Shown here: positions 1-11,790 of the stretch, piece by piece
How the letters are laid out: every line of letters starts with the position of its first letter
How positions within the stretch are numbered: the first letter of the stretch is position 1
From: Phycomyces nitens
Taxonomy: Eukaryota > Mucoromycota > Mucoromycetes > Mucorales > Phycomycetaceae
DNA: 64,000 bases
Direction of reading: 5' to 3'
Assembly: GCA_022702545.1 (NCBI GenBank)
Contig: JAHRBC010000006.1
Span: 3,375,501 to 3,439,500, forward strand
The notes under the pieces: model-generated
What the model was told of the DNA's origin: nothing
Databases searched by the model: none
Seen by the model: the letters and a program-made list of their open reading frames with translations, nothing else
Translations under genes and position numbers: made by a program

Positions 1-380
1 TTGGTTTGACACTGATTCTATTCCATCACCCTTTTTTTATTTTATTATTTTTGGTGCATTATCCTTGCACACAGATATTAGACTGTATCATCAACATTAT
101 CATCAAAATCAGCATCTCTTTCATTCCTTGCTCAAAGCACAAAATAAAAACAATACAGCCTTGCAACTATCAAATTCTTTCATTCAATTATACCAACTGG
201 CCTTATTTGTTCAGCCAATTAATTACAATAAATAATTATTGTATTGTAAATTTATACAAAAAGTCACGCAACTTTTTTTTTTTTGCATGGATTTTTTTTT
301 TAAATTGCAATATAGATTAATATACAAAATGTATTTTTATTATATCTTAATTACTTATTGGTAGCCACATTACTATAATC
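1..380. other. A+T-rich intergenic / upstream region of AAR2
   Basis: This stretch holds long T runs and no convincing coding frame; the one open stretch is low-complexity and starts at a non-ATG codon. It ends directly at the AAR2 start codon and presumably holds that gene's promoter. No specific regulatory motif was recognised. Confidence 0.5.
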
Positions 381-1820
381 ATGGACCAACAGACAGCCAA
401 TGCACTATTCGAACACGGCGCATGTCTCTTGTTCTTGGACGCCCCTCCGAATCTAGAATTTGGAATCGACTACCATGCTTGGACAATTGGTCCCTTGTTC
501 AAAGGTGTCAAGATGATCCCTCCAGGATTACACTTTATTTACTTTTCGTAAGCACGCAAAGTTTATTCAATAAATCACCAAAGAGTCTTTATTGGTCCTT
601 TGCTCATTAGTGGATGATTAGAGCCACAAGTAAGGAAGGTCTCCAAGGCATACGCACCGGTTTCTTCAAGTACTTTGAATCTAAAGAGGTTTGGATTCTT
701 GATCCATATTCCAAAAAACTAAACTAAACTAAACTAAACTAAACTCTGGCTACAAGATAACAGTACGCGAATGGAATCCGAATACAGAGGATCTAAGAGA
801 AGAAAGAGAACTAGATCCAGACCAAGTTGAGCGATACAAGCAAAGTAAATCTTATGCCCACATCATTTGCGTGTTCTAATATCTTCAAGACATTCGCGAT
901 TTCGATCGTAACATGGGTCCTTATCCTCTCGATCCACCTACATACTATCAGCGCTGGTTAACCCTCACGAACCACATCACACCTGGTCTAGTACGCCGAA
1001 TCTTACCAAATGATGGAAAGGTGTCTCATCTGCCAAGCAAATCTGCCGAAACTCTTGATAAGGATGTTCTTTCTGTAAAGGACCAGCGGGTTGGCAAACA
1101 GGTTGAGAAGGAAGAGGGCATGGATTTCACACCATTTGATCTGAGGCAGTCGTTTCCAAAAAACGCAACGGCTTACGAGATCACACAGTGGAGTATTGAT
1201 AAATCATGGCTTGCTCGCGACTTGCTTCGCCGGGTTTATCATGACGGTAAGAAGAAGACAAGGACGGCAAGACAGATAGCTAATGACGGCTCTTGTGTAG
1301 ACCATTTGGTTATGCTGGGTGAGATGCAACTGGCATTTGTGTGCCTTCTTATGGCTCAAAACTTTTCTGGATTTCAGCAGTGGAAGCAGATGGTTAGGCT
1401 ATTTTGTTCATGTCAAGAATGGATGGAAGACAGTCCGGGTGTGTTTATCGACTTTCTTGGTAAGAAACCGAATGTTTGTTTAATATATTGGATTTTGTAA
1501 GTGCCTTGAACTTGTAAACCCATAGACACATTTGAGCATCAGCTTGAAGAGTGTCCCGAAGACTTTTTCCGTGATATCCTATCCGAAAACAATTTTATAT
1601 CGAGCATGCTAAAGGTACGCTGGATAAGAAAGGTAGACTTTGGGATATTGAGTGTGTCTGTCATTAGGAATTCAGAAAAAACATCCCACTTCATGAATTC
1701 GAGCTGGGGAAGAGATTCCTGAAACTCAAGAAATTCCTTGTATCTCGATTCAAGTGGGAATTGCCTGAAGACGAGGAAGAAGACGAAGACGCACCAATGG
1801 TGGTCGAGGCAGAAGAGTGA
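381..1820 (+). CDS. AAR2: AAR2 splicing factor homolog (U5 snRNP assembly)
   Basis: AAR2 binds the PRP8 part of the U5 snRNP during cytoplasmic assembly and is later exchanged for BRR2. Six exons can be joined in frame: 381-547, 622-688, 757-844, 890-1459, 1526-1614, 1668-1820, giving about 377 residues, the usual family length. The N-terminus has the family signature GIDYHAW followed by GVKMIPPGLHF, then RTGFF, and in exon 4 MGPYPL with a W..LT segment, as in AAR2 proteins. The C-terminus is a helical domain ending in an acidic tail (EDEEEDEDAP). Start chosen at the ATG just before the conserved N-terminal motif. The second intron (689-756) contains six AAACT pentamers. Family assignment is by recognised motifs; splice sites are inferred but keep frame throughout. 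Confidence 0.9.
716..745. repeat. (AAACT)6 pentanucleotide tandem repeat in an AAR2 intron
   Basis: Six consecutive AAACT units lie in the second intron of AAR2, about 11 bases before the inferred acceptor. They provide no branch-point-like CTAAC except at the unit junctions (ACTAAACT). Copy number may vary between strains. Confidence 0.9.
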
Positions 1821-2116
1821 TCGTGCATCCAACCATTTCTTGTCTGGACAATAAATGTTGGATAGGCAAAGAATAGAATTTATTGTATTTGCTTTCTAGA
1901 CAACGGAAAACACCCTTTTGGCAAGGTCCCAAGATGAGAGTTATATGTAGGCACAAAGAATATATATATATATATATATATATATTTTACAAGAAACAGA
2001 CAATAAAGAGAAGAATAAGAAGAAGAAGAAGAAGAAGAAGAAAAATGTAAAATAATACTAGTACATAGATGGCTATATGTGTACATGTTCTTTATGTATG
2101 AACAAAGAGATGCTAA
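1821..2116. other. Convergent intergenic with (AT)n and (AAG)n microsatellites
   Basis: This is the spacer between the convergent ends of AAR2 and the GH16 gene. It contains a TATATA run near 1962-1984 and an AAG run near 2016-2040. No gene was seen; it presumably holds both polyadenylation regions. Confidence 0.6.
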
Positions 2117-3392
2117 TCAGAGCAACGATCCGAGACCTAGTGCCAACAAGATAATAAATGTCCCATAAACTTTGATTTTTGGAGCCAAAGAAGTGTTCAC
2201 TAGACCAACTGAGGATGGTTCAACAGATGGAGCCAATATAGAGTGTGTGGTCGATGGTGACCCAAAAGGTACAATATTGAGAGTATCCAATGATGAGGTT
2301 GGAATTGTGCTCGAGTTTGAGCTTGGGGTACCTTTAGACACTTGTTCCATGGTTATATCTATATAGAAATTGGTTGGTATGATATATAGACTGAAAAAAA
2401 CAAAATATGCTTACCATTAATTGAACAAGCCTTGGATACCTTTTTACAAGCAAGGGGGCCTGTATCGCCCGTCTTATTAAACATCATAGAGAACTTTGAG
2501 ACATAAAGGACGGCAGGTTTGACAGGAGGAGCTCCACCAAAGTTTGGGTTTCCATCTGTCCAGTGGTTGATTACAATCCTTCCAGGTTCCCGAGGTATAT
2601 TTTTTGAGAGTTGGTGTGTTTGTAAGCCATCTGTAAAGTAATCTATTCTTCCTGGCAGCCAATCAAGTCGGTATTCATGGAACCCCTAGAATAATCTCCA
2701 TTAGAGAAAATTCATAATAAACATCCTGTCTTTAAATAAGTTTTCAAACCTTTGTAGGATCAAACGAAAGAGTCTTGAGGCCAAAAGTAAGTGGAGATGG
2801 CGATCCGTCTGGTCTATAGATCTGAGGGTGGACAGCATAATGCACTCTTGCTGGATCTTTATACTGACTCAACAACTCGATATCGATTTCAGTTTCCTCA
2901 TTACGAAGAAACATGGCTGCAATTGTTCCAGGCACATCAGACGTCTTGAGATGAACACGATAGGTTCCGTACAAGAGATTTGTACTTTTGTAAAATAAAA
3001 TAAAAAATAAAGATATTTCAGTGTACTGTTCAGATTTGTAATCCAAGGTACCTTCTTGAGCCAAATGAAGCCGATGTGAATTCTCCTTTGCTGTCTGACT
3101 TGACAGTCAACTCTATTCCCTTTGATGTGCATTCTATATTGTCAGGATCGAATTTACGGTCAAGAGCAGCAGCCCGTGTTGACGTGACAGTATAATTCAT
3201 GATAAGGTAATCATTGTCCTCCTGAGGAGTTATCCTGCCTTTGGTATAGTCCTCATACCACATATCTGTCCATATCCGGTTATCTTCGTCCTTGAACCCG
3301 CAATCACATTGATCAATGGTAATTGACTTTCCACAGCGAATTATGACAGATATAATGGCTGAAAAAAGAGCCACAGTGTATAGGCCTGGCAT
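2117..3392 (-). CDS. Secreted GPI-anchored GH16 family glucanase / transglycosylase-like protein
   Basis: Four exons join in frame on the minus strand (3052-3392, 2750-2984, 2415-2685, 2117-2358), giving about 362 residues. The N-terminus has a hydrophobic signal peptide (LYTVALFSAIISVII). A GH16 jelly-roll region follows, with YGTYRVHLKTS and the catalytic motif EIDIE inside ETEIDIELL, matching the ExDxE pattern of nucleophile, auxiliary Asp and acid/base. FHEYRLDW and a GNPNFGG loop come after it. The last exon is a Ser/Thr/Pro-rich stalk ending in a hydrophobic tail (FIILLALGLGSLL), typical of a GPI-attachment signal. It probably remodels beta-glucan or related polymers at the cell wall; the exact substrate (hydrolase or transglycosylase) cannot be told from sequence. 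It is convergent with AAR2. Confidence 0.85.
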
Positions 3393-3703
3393 GTCTACAC
3401 AGAAGAGTATAAAATAGAAAAAGAAAACAATTGGAGGGGGTTTTTTTTTTAAAAAAAAAGGTCAATTATTTAATTAAAGACAGTGCAGCTACAGAAACCG
3501 CTACACCTTAATTCGCCTTGTTTCTTACTACTTGGTAGCTATTAATATGCGTTTTCATACCTTGTCTTTACCAATTGCTTCCAAAACAATTTCAGGCTAC
3601 AGATCCGTATGTCACATCAGATTCCAGGTAATGAATCTAGGCTTTGGCACCAAATATCTTGCATCTACACAGATACTGACGTGAAACATATTTATTTGAT
3701 TTA

Positions 3704-3748
<45 letters not shown>

Positions 3749-5413
3749 TCTTGATGTAATTGGTTGTGATTGAGGATTGTTGAGAATCCGAACATCGTTC
3801 ATTAGTAAGAGCTTTAAAAAAAAGAGTATTATATGGTTTCAGAAAGATTAGTTTAATTCTTGACAGTTGACATTAATACCCTTTTACCAAAGTAAATATT
3901 AGTTTTTTTTTTAAAAATAAATAAATCGATCTACAACACCCCTCTAATAAGGACCAGCATCTTTGGAGTTAATGTTTTTATACCATTCTACAGAGTGTCA
4001 GTCATATATATATACATATATAGACCCTAGTCCTGTAGTATATCAAATTGTACCTTGATAAATAATACTAGTCAAAAACTCATTCACGCACACATTTCAA
4101 CAACTGTTTTTGCTTATTTGTACGATATAATTTTAAATATATATATATTGTAAGCTATCTGACCTCACACGTCGATAACCAACAGTTTACGAGACGATAA
4201 ATCGATAAACAATATATAGAATAGCAAACATTGGAGACTATAAATTGATCTAATAAAAGCATAGATACCATATAACAGTCGTTTATAAAGAATAATTCGA
4301 ATTTGGTTTAATAATCTGGTCAGTAGATATGGACATACTTTTATTAACCAAAAAAAAAACTATAGAGATTTATCCCAATGTCCCATCTAGGTGTTTCCGA
4401 CACTGTATTTCTAATATAAACCGAGGTAGCATAAAAGTCCCCTTTTTTTTAATAAAATGGCAATCTTTTTTTTAATGAAAAACAATATATACTTTTTCTA
4501 CTAAACTCACTAAAATCACGTCAAGTTTGACACATCTCGACTAAAACTCTTTGAACCAGTTTGTTTATTAATATGCAATACAAATCTTTGTTAACCAACC
4601 GATATTAAGCTTCTTCTTCTTCTTCTTTTTTTACTGTCTTTCTTATATATATAAAAATATATATAATAGAGTACATCAACTAAACTCTCTTTTAATTGAT
4701 AAAGAAATATATTTGTATTGTCATCAGCTATTCGAGTATTTGTAAAGATTTTTATAAGCACAAAAACTACAGGGAGATATTCTAGCTATCAAGAACATCT
4801 TAAAGACATAATAAATAAAGACGGCACAAAAATATAATTAATGATTCAGGTTTTATAAGCAATATTTCCGTCGGATTAGCCACAAGACAAGAGTTTTACG
4901 AGTTGATAATACCACCAAAAAAAAATAAAGTCGGTATTTTTATGTGGTTATATTAGAGACAATTACCAACCAACTTTTATCAAAAATGACTTTGTTTATT
5001 ATCTACTATTGCCAATAAAAGTCTCGCATGCAAAATGTACATATATATACTATAAAAATGAATCTTGGTCCGGATTTACAGTTGAAGACTGAGGAATGAA
5101 AGCGATTTTAGAAAGTCTAGGTTTACAACAAAGAAATGATTATGACTCGTATAATCTGTACATTTTGTAATTATTTAATGTATTATTAGTTTTCTCATGT
5201 TAATTGTATATATTTCTACTCGGTATACTAAAATGATATTAAAGGTACCGTGATTGATGTCTATCAAATAAAGAATAGTATAATAGTTTCCTTTGCAAAA
5301 AAAAATCTCTGCTGCATACATCTGCTACTAATATCTTAACCGGTAAGCGCTGTAATAAAATGGTATAGTTTTGGCCATTTAATTTTTTTATTGACACATT
5401 TGACAAGTTTATT
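3393..5413. other. 2 kb A+T-rich intergenic region
   Basis: No coding frame of note on either strand. It contains an (AAT)n microsatellite at about 3704-3748, a (CTT)n run near 4612-4626 and several TATATA blocks. The part next to 3392 is presumably the GH16 promoter. No RNA gene was recognised. Confidence 0.5.
3704..3748. repeat. (AAT)n microsatellite
   Basis: About 14 consecutive trinucleotide units are read directly in the sequence. It lies about 0.3 kb upstream of the GH16 gene start and outside any coding frame. Confidence 0.9.
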
Positions 5414-6725
5414 TTAGATGTTAACCATGATAAGATTTTCAGCATTATAACGCTCTCCTTCAGTGTCAGCATTATCAACCAGCTGTCTCATCTCGGCCAA
5501 CTCTTCCTTGGACAAAACTATTTCACCGCCCTTGACGTTTTCTTCGAGGTATTTGATTCTTTTAGTACCAGGAATCACAAGAAACTCGGGACCTTGAGCA
5601 AGAATCCACGCGAGTGCATATTGGCCGGGAGTAACACCCTTCTTGGTAGCAAGGGCAGTGATGCCATCAACAATCTTAAAGTTCTTGTCAAAGTTTGCAG
5701 GAGAGAAGCGAGGAAGATGGCGTCTATAATCATCAGGACAAAAGTCATCAAAGTTTTTGATAGCGCCAGTTAAGAAGCCACGACCCAAGGGAGAGCTAAG
5801 ATTAAAGGATATTTTTTAGAATCATATTTTCATGTCATCTTGGGTCAAGGCGATTCCTCTTTCTAAACTTACTATGCAACAATAGAAACGCCCAATTCAC
5901 GGGCAGCATCGAGCAGGCCATTTGTTTCGATATCCAATGTCCATGGGGAATATTCAACCTGAACAGCAGCAATAGGATGGACCTTGTAAGCACGACGGAG
6001 TGTGTCAGCAGAGCACTCGGACAATCCTGTAGTTATCAACCCATGAGATACAAAAAGGTGAATTATGGTTTGTTGAAATATAACTTACCAAGGAACCTAA
6101 CATGACCTTCCTTGACAAGCTTGGCCATTGCTTCGACAGTTTCTTCAATAGGACTTTGGATGATCTTGGTATGAGTATAAACGGGCATAATAAATAATAT
6201 GCAAAAGAACTCACGTAGAGGGATCAACACGATGCTGATAGTAAAGATCGACTACATCGACACCAAGTCTCTTTTGACTCTTCTCAAAGGCTTCGCGGAC
6301 ATACTCGGGTTTACCACTAATGGCAATAATCTCGCCTTTGTCATTACGGATAGCACTGAATTTTGTAGCCACAAAAATCTTTTCTCTGTCAGTTTTCAAA
6401 GGACCAGAGAGGAGGCGTTCGTTGCAAGAATCAACTCCGTACATATCAGAAGTGTCCCAGAATGTTGAGCTGCAATAATGGTATTAATAACATTGTTAAG
6501 ATGGGTCAAATGAACTTACCCCAACTCAATTGAGCGCTTGAGGGTTCTGATATTCTCTTCATCGTTTGTAGGGCCATAGAATTCGCTCATGCTATGTATG
6601 TGTTTGGATACTTATTATGACATGACTTTAAGAATTGTCAACAAGGCATTTATTTACCCCATGCAGCCGAGACCAATAGCGGGTACCAATACACCAGTCT
6701 TGCCGAGTTCTCTGAGGGGAATCAT
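5414..6725 (-). CDS. Aldo/keto reductase
   Basis: A multi-exon gene whose product begins [24 protein letters not shown], the classic aldo/keto reductase start. Exon 1 ends at 6658 and exon 2 begins at 6591, both in frame. The catalytic tetrad can be followed: Asp and Tyr in DTSDMYG, Lys in VATKF, and His in YYQHR. Further conserved segments are [38 protein letters not shown] and, near the C-terminus, [15 protein letters not shown], the NADP(H)-binding loop. Length is about 330 residues, normal for the family, and resembles AKR13-type fungal enzymes. It should reduce aldehydes or ketones with NADPH in the cytosol; the physiological substrate is unknown. The gene stands alone between two large spacers. 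Confidence 0.9.
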
Positions 6726-8469
6726 GTTTTTTTTTGGTTTGGTTTGATGCCAAGGTCTTTTTAAAAGATGTTGTTAACAACTAAAACAGTGGTAATTTAT
6801 CGGTTTATATATATATCACACTTTTTTGGTCTGATCGGACTGGTTTTTTTGGACTTGGGCATAAATACATGTCTACATTTGGATCGAATTCATTCTTGGG
6901 CTTCTGATTTTCCAGATTTTTCTGAATGGGAATAGGTCTAATTGCGAGGGCTTCATACAAATGATCATTACCATCGACCAGTTGGAAGATCCGGGGACTA
7001 GCGGAGGGAGTAAATGAAATACATTAGTGTGCCTTTCTTTCTAAAATTGAAAAAAGCATACGCAAGTCTTTTCCGCAATAAAGCTCTACATTACATTTAT
7101 AGAAATCTTTGTGGACATTTTTTTTAAAGCTGTAATACAATGCTAGCCGTAAATCTACACAGCAAAAGAGACCGTAAGATTACGTATTACTCAAATGCGG
7201 TATATTTTGGCTAAAAACTTTATTCTCTACTTTTTACGGATTACAATTTGCATTATTAAAGTCACTAGCTATTTGAACTGTCCTTTCCCTAGATTATTTG
7301 GAAGAGTTTCTTAAATAAAATAAAGTGGCTAAAATCGGAAATCTACAAGCAAACCCAAATATATCAACCTCGAGTCAATTAATAAAATACTGTTACGGGA
7401 ACAAGTCGATTTATTTAAAACAAGAATAAAAATCCCCTAGACGTACAATTAGGAAAATGAGAGAATAGTGGGGAATACATACAGAAACGTAGATTGGTGG
7501 TTAAGTTATATGTTTGCAGAAAGGGTTTTTGAATAGGAAAAATGAGGGGAAGCAAGATAAACGATAATCTAGAATAAAGGTAATTGGATAAAAAAAATTA
7601 GAAAAGGTATTTCATGTAACAACGTACATAGTTTTAGAATATAAAAGATTAGTAGAATTAGAACAATACTATAGAGAGTGATTTAAGTTTGCTTTATAAT
7701 CCATTCCCAAAAAAAGAACTTTTTTTTGTAACAAAGACCATCTTAAATTGTTTTTATCAGTTTTAAATGACTAGCTTCCTCGACTGGCAAAGAAGGGCTG
7801 GATTCATTGAAACGCATCATTTTGGGGCCTTTTTTCTTTTTCAGCATTAGTGCTTGATATCTTTTAGACATTAGTAGGAAATATACAGCAATTGAAGATG
7901 AGAGCAAGAGATGCTAATCTTGCAGAGCTTTTCATGTATAGCCCGTTAATAATGTCATATGAATGAATTCTGTTACTCACCAAATTCCGCTTTTTTATTG
8001 TCAAAATGGTTACTTAAAAAGACGGTTTTGCATTAGTTTCAAATTAAAAAAAAAAACCCTTTTAAAATTAACATTTTTGTCAATTTCGCTGCGTAGTAAT
8101 AATAACGCAGCAAGCATAAATCCTGTAGTTACAATACTTTTATTAACTTGCTTTTAAAACAACCAATAAACTGTACTTTATCTGTTTATTTAACGGTCCG
8201 CATATAATATGTATTTAATAAATTTATATTATTGGTGACGGAGTAACGTTAAAAAGACAGATTAAAGCTCAATATTTTGGCAAACTTGTATTTCTAAAAT
8301 AGGGTATTAAAAATCTGAATTCCCAAATCTCTCTATTATCATTTAATGTCATCTGTTTCCACTCTTATATTTTTAGCTATGGTTCAGTAAACAGATGTGA
8401 GTATAAAACAGCAAGAATTAAAGAAGTTGTCTTTATTATTATTATTATTATTTGACGGACATTTACTCG
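6726..8469. other. 1.7 kb A+T-rich intergenic region
   Basis: No convincing gene on either strand. The longest plus-strand frame (7963-8157) is Asn/Leu/Lys-rich, low-complexity, has no homology recognised and lacks splicing context. An (ATT)n run sits near 8433-8451, just beyond the stop of the F-box/LRR gene. The part next to 6725 is presumably the reductase promoter. Confidence 0.5.
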
Positions 8470-10315
8470 TTACCATGGGAAGGAGTCTATGTTATCAATA
8501 TTCATGCCTTCTTTAATGACACCATTAGCTATATAACCAATCTTTAACTTTGTATATCCAAAAATAAACCTCCTGTTCCAATAAGAAGGCCGTCTTCCTC
8601 TTCCTCTATGAGTCTCTTTCTCAATTGTGATTTTTTTGTTCTTCTCATAGTCCTTTACGAATTTCTCGATACGGCTGCCCCGTGCGTTTGAAAGATAATT
8701 CATCTCCTTTTCATAATTTGAATAAAACCAGAAATGCCAGCGCTTTTTAGATTTATCTCTAATAACAACTGCCAATGGCTTAGGATCGGTATCTTGTCTG
8801 GGAGGAATGTCGTCAAGTTTATCAGTGATAAGAGCTATATTCCAATTGTCAAATGAACGCATATTGTCATTTATAATAAACAACACCCTTGCGAAACTCA
8901 AGTACTGTAAGTGGGTGTAGGATATGTCAATAAACTGCAATCCAGGTTCCGTGAAATTTCCGTGCACTTTTGTGTCAGTCAAAGTCAATGTATGTAAACT
9001 TCTGCAGTGAAAGGAAAGATACCGGAGGATATCTGATGTAATTTCTGATGAATCTACTTTGAATGACTAGAGCCCAAATCTGCTTGAATCGTAGAGTTCA
9101 TTTTTGATTTTGAGATCAGAATTATCAAGTGAAAGTGATTTCAAGTGAGGTGCTGCACAGAGAAGGGTATCTATTCCACCAGTAGTAGGAAGTTCGATTT
9201 CCAGTTTGACCAAATTGCAAAGCTTGTCTTTAATCTCCACAAAGTCAAAGGCTGTTATATCTTCGTAGGAACCTCTCATAACAAGAGATTCGATAGTCTT
9301 TGAGTATTTTGATAGGCAAATGACTATGATGCGTTTGAAAGCATCATAGACTTGATTACGACGAAGATAACCATCTGACAATAATACTACCTTTATGTCT
9401 TTTAAAGGGATATCGTGAAAGTCGATCATGTTCCACAACAATAGACATTCTTCATCAAGACAGTCGGAATGTGTGATATCTAATGATTTCAGGTGTTGGA
9501 AGGACGGAGGAGCTTTGCGAAATAATTCTATTGCATCGCTTCTTTGCTTTCCACTGTTCTTTTTTGTATCTTCTGTATCCAATCTGAGGGTATGTAGGTT
9601 GGGATATTTGCGAGCGAAATAGTATAGCCATCGATAGTCTGTCTTTGCGGAATCAATATCCAAAGTTGTTATTTCTGTGGCTGGCGATACTTTTAGTATA
9701 CGTTCAAAGTCGGTTTTAGAAAAGGCTGATAGGTTTAATGCTAATCCCAAATGTCCAAGGTGGTTTAGATGCGAGTGAAGGATGTCAAGGGTGTTTACGG
9801 AGACTGGTATTTGATGTGCCCGATCAGAGAAATAGTAAATCTTCAGCTGTCTCAAGCGTGGCAAACACTTGATTATCTTTGCGAGTCCATTGTCTAGATC
9901 AGACATCATCAAGTCGCCAAAAGATAATCTAAACTCTCTTAGTAGTCCTCATAGGTTCCAATCAGCCATAATTCCAGTGCTATCAGACCTTAAAGAACCA
10001 ATTCTGAAATCAAGCGACTTGATGTTTGGAAAGGTTTTCTGTAGTGTGTAAATCTCTTCATCCGCTGCACGTAAATAGATATCTAGAATCAAGTGTTTTA
10101 CAAGGTACCGATTTTTCTCGTAGGGTTGTTGATCATCTTTGGTTGAATTAAGAATGTTGTACAATTTATTTCGGTCGATCTCTAATTCAGAGTACACGTA
10201 ATCCTGGAAGAGTTTTTTCCATGTCTTGCAAACTAGAATGCAAGTGACTGTGTCGTTGGTACAAAGAAGATTCGCGATTCTGTTTATGATTTCTCGAGGA
10301 AGCCCTGATAAAGTC

Positions 10316-10317
<2 letters not shown>
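8470..10317 (-). pseudogene. F-box / leucine-rich-repeat protein with in-frame stop codons
   Basis: One reading frame runs 616 codons across this interval on the minus strand, broken only by TGA (9949-9951) and TAG (9067-9069). The N-terminus is an F-box (LPREIINRIANLL..., then VCKTWKKLFQDYVY). Leucine-rich repeats follow (LRQLKIYYFSD, LGHLGLALNLS, LHTLRLDTED, LKSLDITHSD, LKSLSLDNSDL, LHTLTLTDTKV). F-box/LRR proteins are substrate receptors of SCF ubiquitin ligases. The TGA can be removed by a 60-nt in-phase intron (9929-9988, GTCTGA donor, ACTAAG branch-like motif, TTTAG acceptor). The TAG has no comparable rescue: the only upstream GT that could remove it would also delete a good LRR. Beyond the TAG the frame stays open for 199 further codons and continues the LRR pattern. 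Either the protein ends early or the gene is newly broken. An (ATT)n run precedes the start. Confidence 0.65.
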
Positions 10318-10351
<34 letters not shown>

Positions 10352-10779
10352 TATTTATAATACAGTGATATTGGAAAGAGAGGGTTTAATGCATTTTAAA
10401 AGTTCTGATGGCTTTTTCAATTATTCCCCTGTCTGACAAAAGAAAAGAAGCGCACGTTATTATAAGACAGAGGGTATAACCTCACAGTAAATGAAGTTTA
10501 AATACGAGCAAAAGTGTACAAGTTACACCGATATGATATTTGTAAAACACAAAAGTTTGTTGCTTTTCTAGACAAAGACAGGTCTTACATCCTAGAAAGA
10601 AAACAAAGTAGATTGAAGATTATAAATGTGTTTTGGTTGAACTTGTTAAAATAGCTAAATAGCAGCATATTAAGTGCCTGTAATGAGTGACTGCAAGCCG
10701 ATTATGCAGTCACGGTAGATGGCAAGCAACCAACAAGGTTGCCTGGACTGTAACTGCTTTAAAACAAAAAGATATACAA
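10318..10779. other. Divergent intergenic region with (AAT)n tract
   Basis: This is the spacer between divergent F-box/LRR and TPR genes. An (AAT)n tract (about 10317-10350) abuts the ATG of the F-box/LRR gene, so it would be transcribed in that gene's 5' leader. No other feature was recognised. Confidence 0.6.
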
Positions 10780-11662
10780 ATGTCCATCATTAGACAGTTG
10801 ATCGCCAAGAGATTGCCTCAAACTGCCATAGTTCGCCCTGTAGCTCATGTTGCTCCTCGTGTAACACTTGCTTCCCGAAGTATGTTGGCCTTGCAATGCT
10901 CCAAAAGGATACTATTTCTTATACATTATTCATTATAGAATTCACTGTCAGTGCCCCCAAGTTTGATCGCGTTTCTGATGCCGAGGAACAAATAAAGCTC
11001 GGTACCGAGAACATGAACAATGGCTCGATTGACATGGTAATTATTCCAAGTAAAATAATCATTTTCAAACCATGGAATATATAATATAAAATGCTTATTA
11101 TTCCTACTGTTATTGTAGGCCATGAACAATTATCACAAGAGTGTCCAGATTGCACCAAGTGGTAAATCTAAATAGATATGGATAGATAATCGTTGTGTCT
11201 TGTATAATTTACCTGACATTATTTGTAAATTAGGTGCAGGATACTTTAATATTGGCGTCTGTTATTTCCAGATGGGTAAGTTGTAAGAGTAATATAGGTA
11301 TTTGTCGACTGGAACAAGTGTATGGTATGTATGAGCGGATTTCTGATGAGATTTTGGCAGGAAAACACAAGGATGCCATCAAATCATTTGAACGCTCGCT
11401 GGAATTCACTCCTCACTCTGCCGATGCCCACACCAACATTGCGTCTGCTTATATTATGCTCAAGGACATTCCTAATGCAATCAAGCATCTCGAACAAGCC
11501 TCAAACTTTAACCCTCTCGATGGTGAAGTTCAGTATAACCTTGCTTGTGTATATGAAGCCACTGGAAAGCTTGAGGCTGCAAAGACCAGATTTGAGCGTG
11601 CAGCCGATCTTGGAATTGCAAAGGCTGAGGCCAACCTTGCCAAATTGGCAAAGAAAATGTAA
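10780..11662 (+). CDS. Tetratricopeptide-repeat protein, likely mitochondrial
   Basis: Five exons join in frame: 10780-10879, 10939-11036, 11119-11161, 11234-11275, 11361-11662, giving about 194 residues. The first about 35 residues are Arg/Lys-rich with no acidic residues (MSIIRQLIAKRLPQT... ASR), which fits a mitochondrial presequence. Two to three TPR units follow: GAGYFNIGVCYFQMGKHKDA, ADAHTNIASAYIMLKDIPNA and GEVQYNLACVYEATGKLEAA show the W/Y-G-Y-A pattern of helix A/B pairs. The C-terminus is a basic helix ending LAKLAKKM. TPR proteins are protein-protein adaptors; the partner is unknown. A longer in-frame start is possible upstream (10687) but would add a non-conserved segment that spoils the presequence. 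Confidence 0.75.
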
Positions 11663-11790
11663 AATGATAAAAAAGTATGTTTTTTTCTTCTTCTTTGTAC
11701 GAGGTATAAATGTATAGAAAAGAATGGTCAACGGCTGTGAATATAAAGAATAACAAAAAATAAAATAAAAACAACTTGGAGATATTCCAT

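Noticed and set aside
6..320. 104-codon plus-strand frame at the window start
   Set aside because: Begins at a non-ATG codon and is Ile/Phe/Tyr/Asn-rich low-complexity sequence from A+T-rich intergenic DNA.
8470..10317. Stop-codon reassignment as explanation for in-frame stops
   Set aside because: TGA (AAR2, Sds3-like), TAG (URM1) and TAA (aldo/keto reductase, proteasome subunit) all serve as real stops in intact genes of this window, so the standard code applies.
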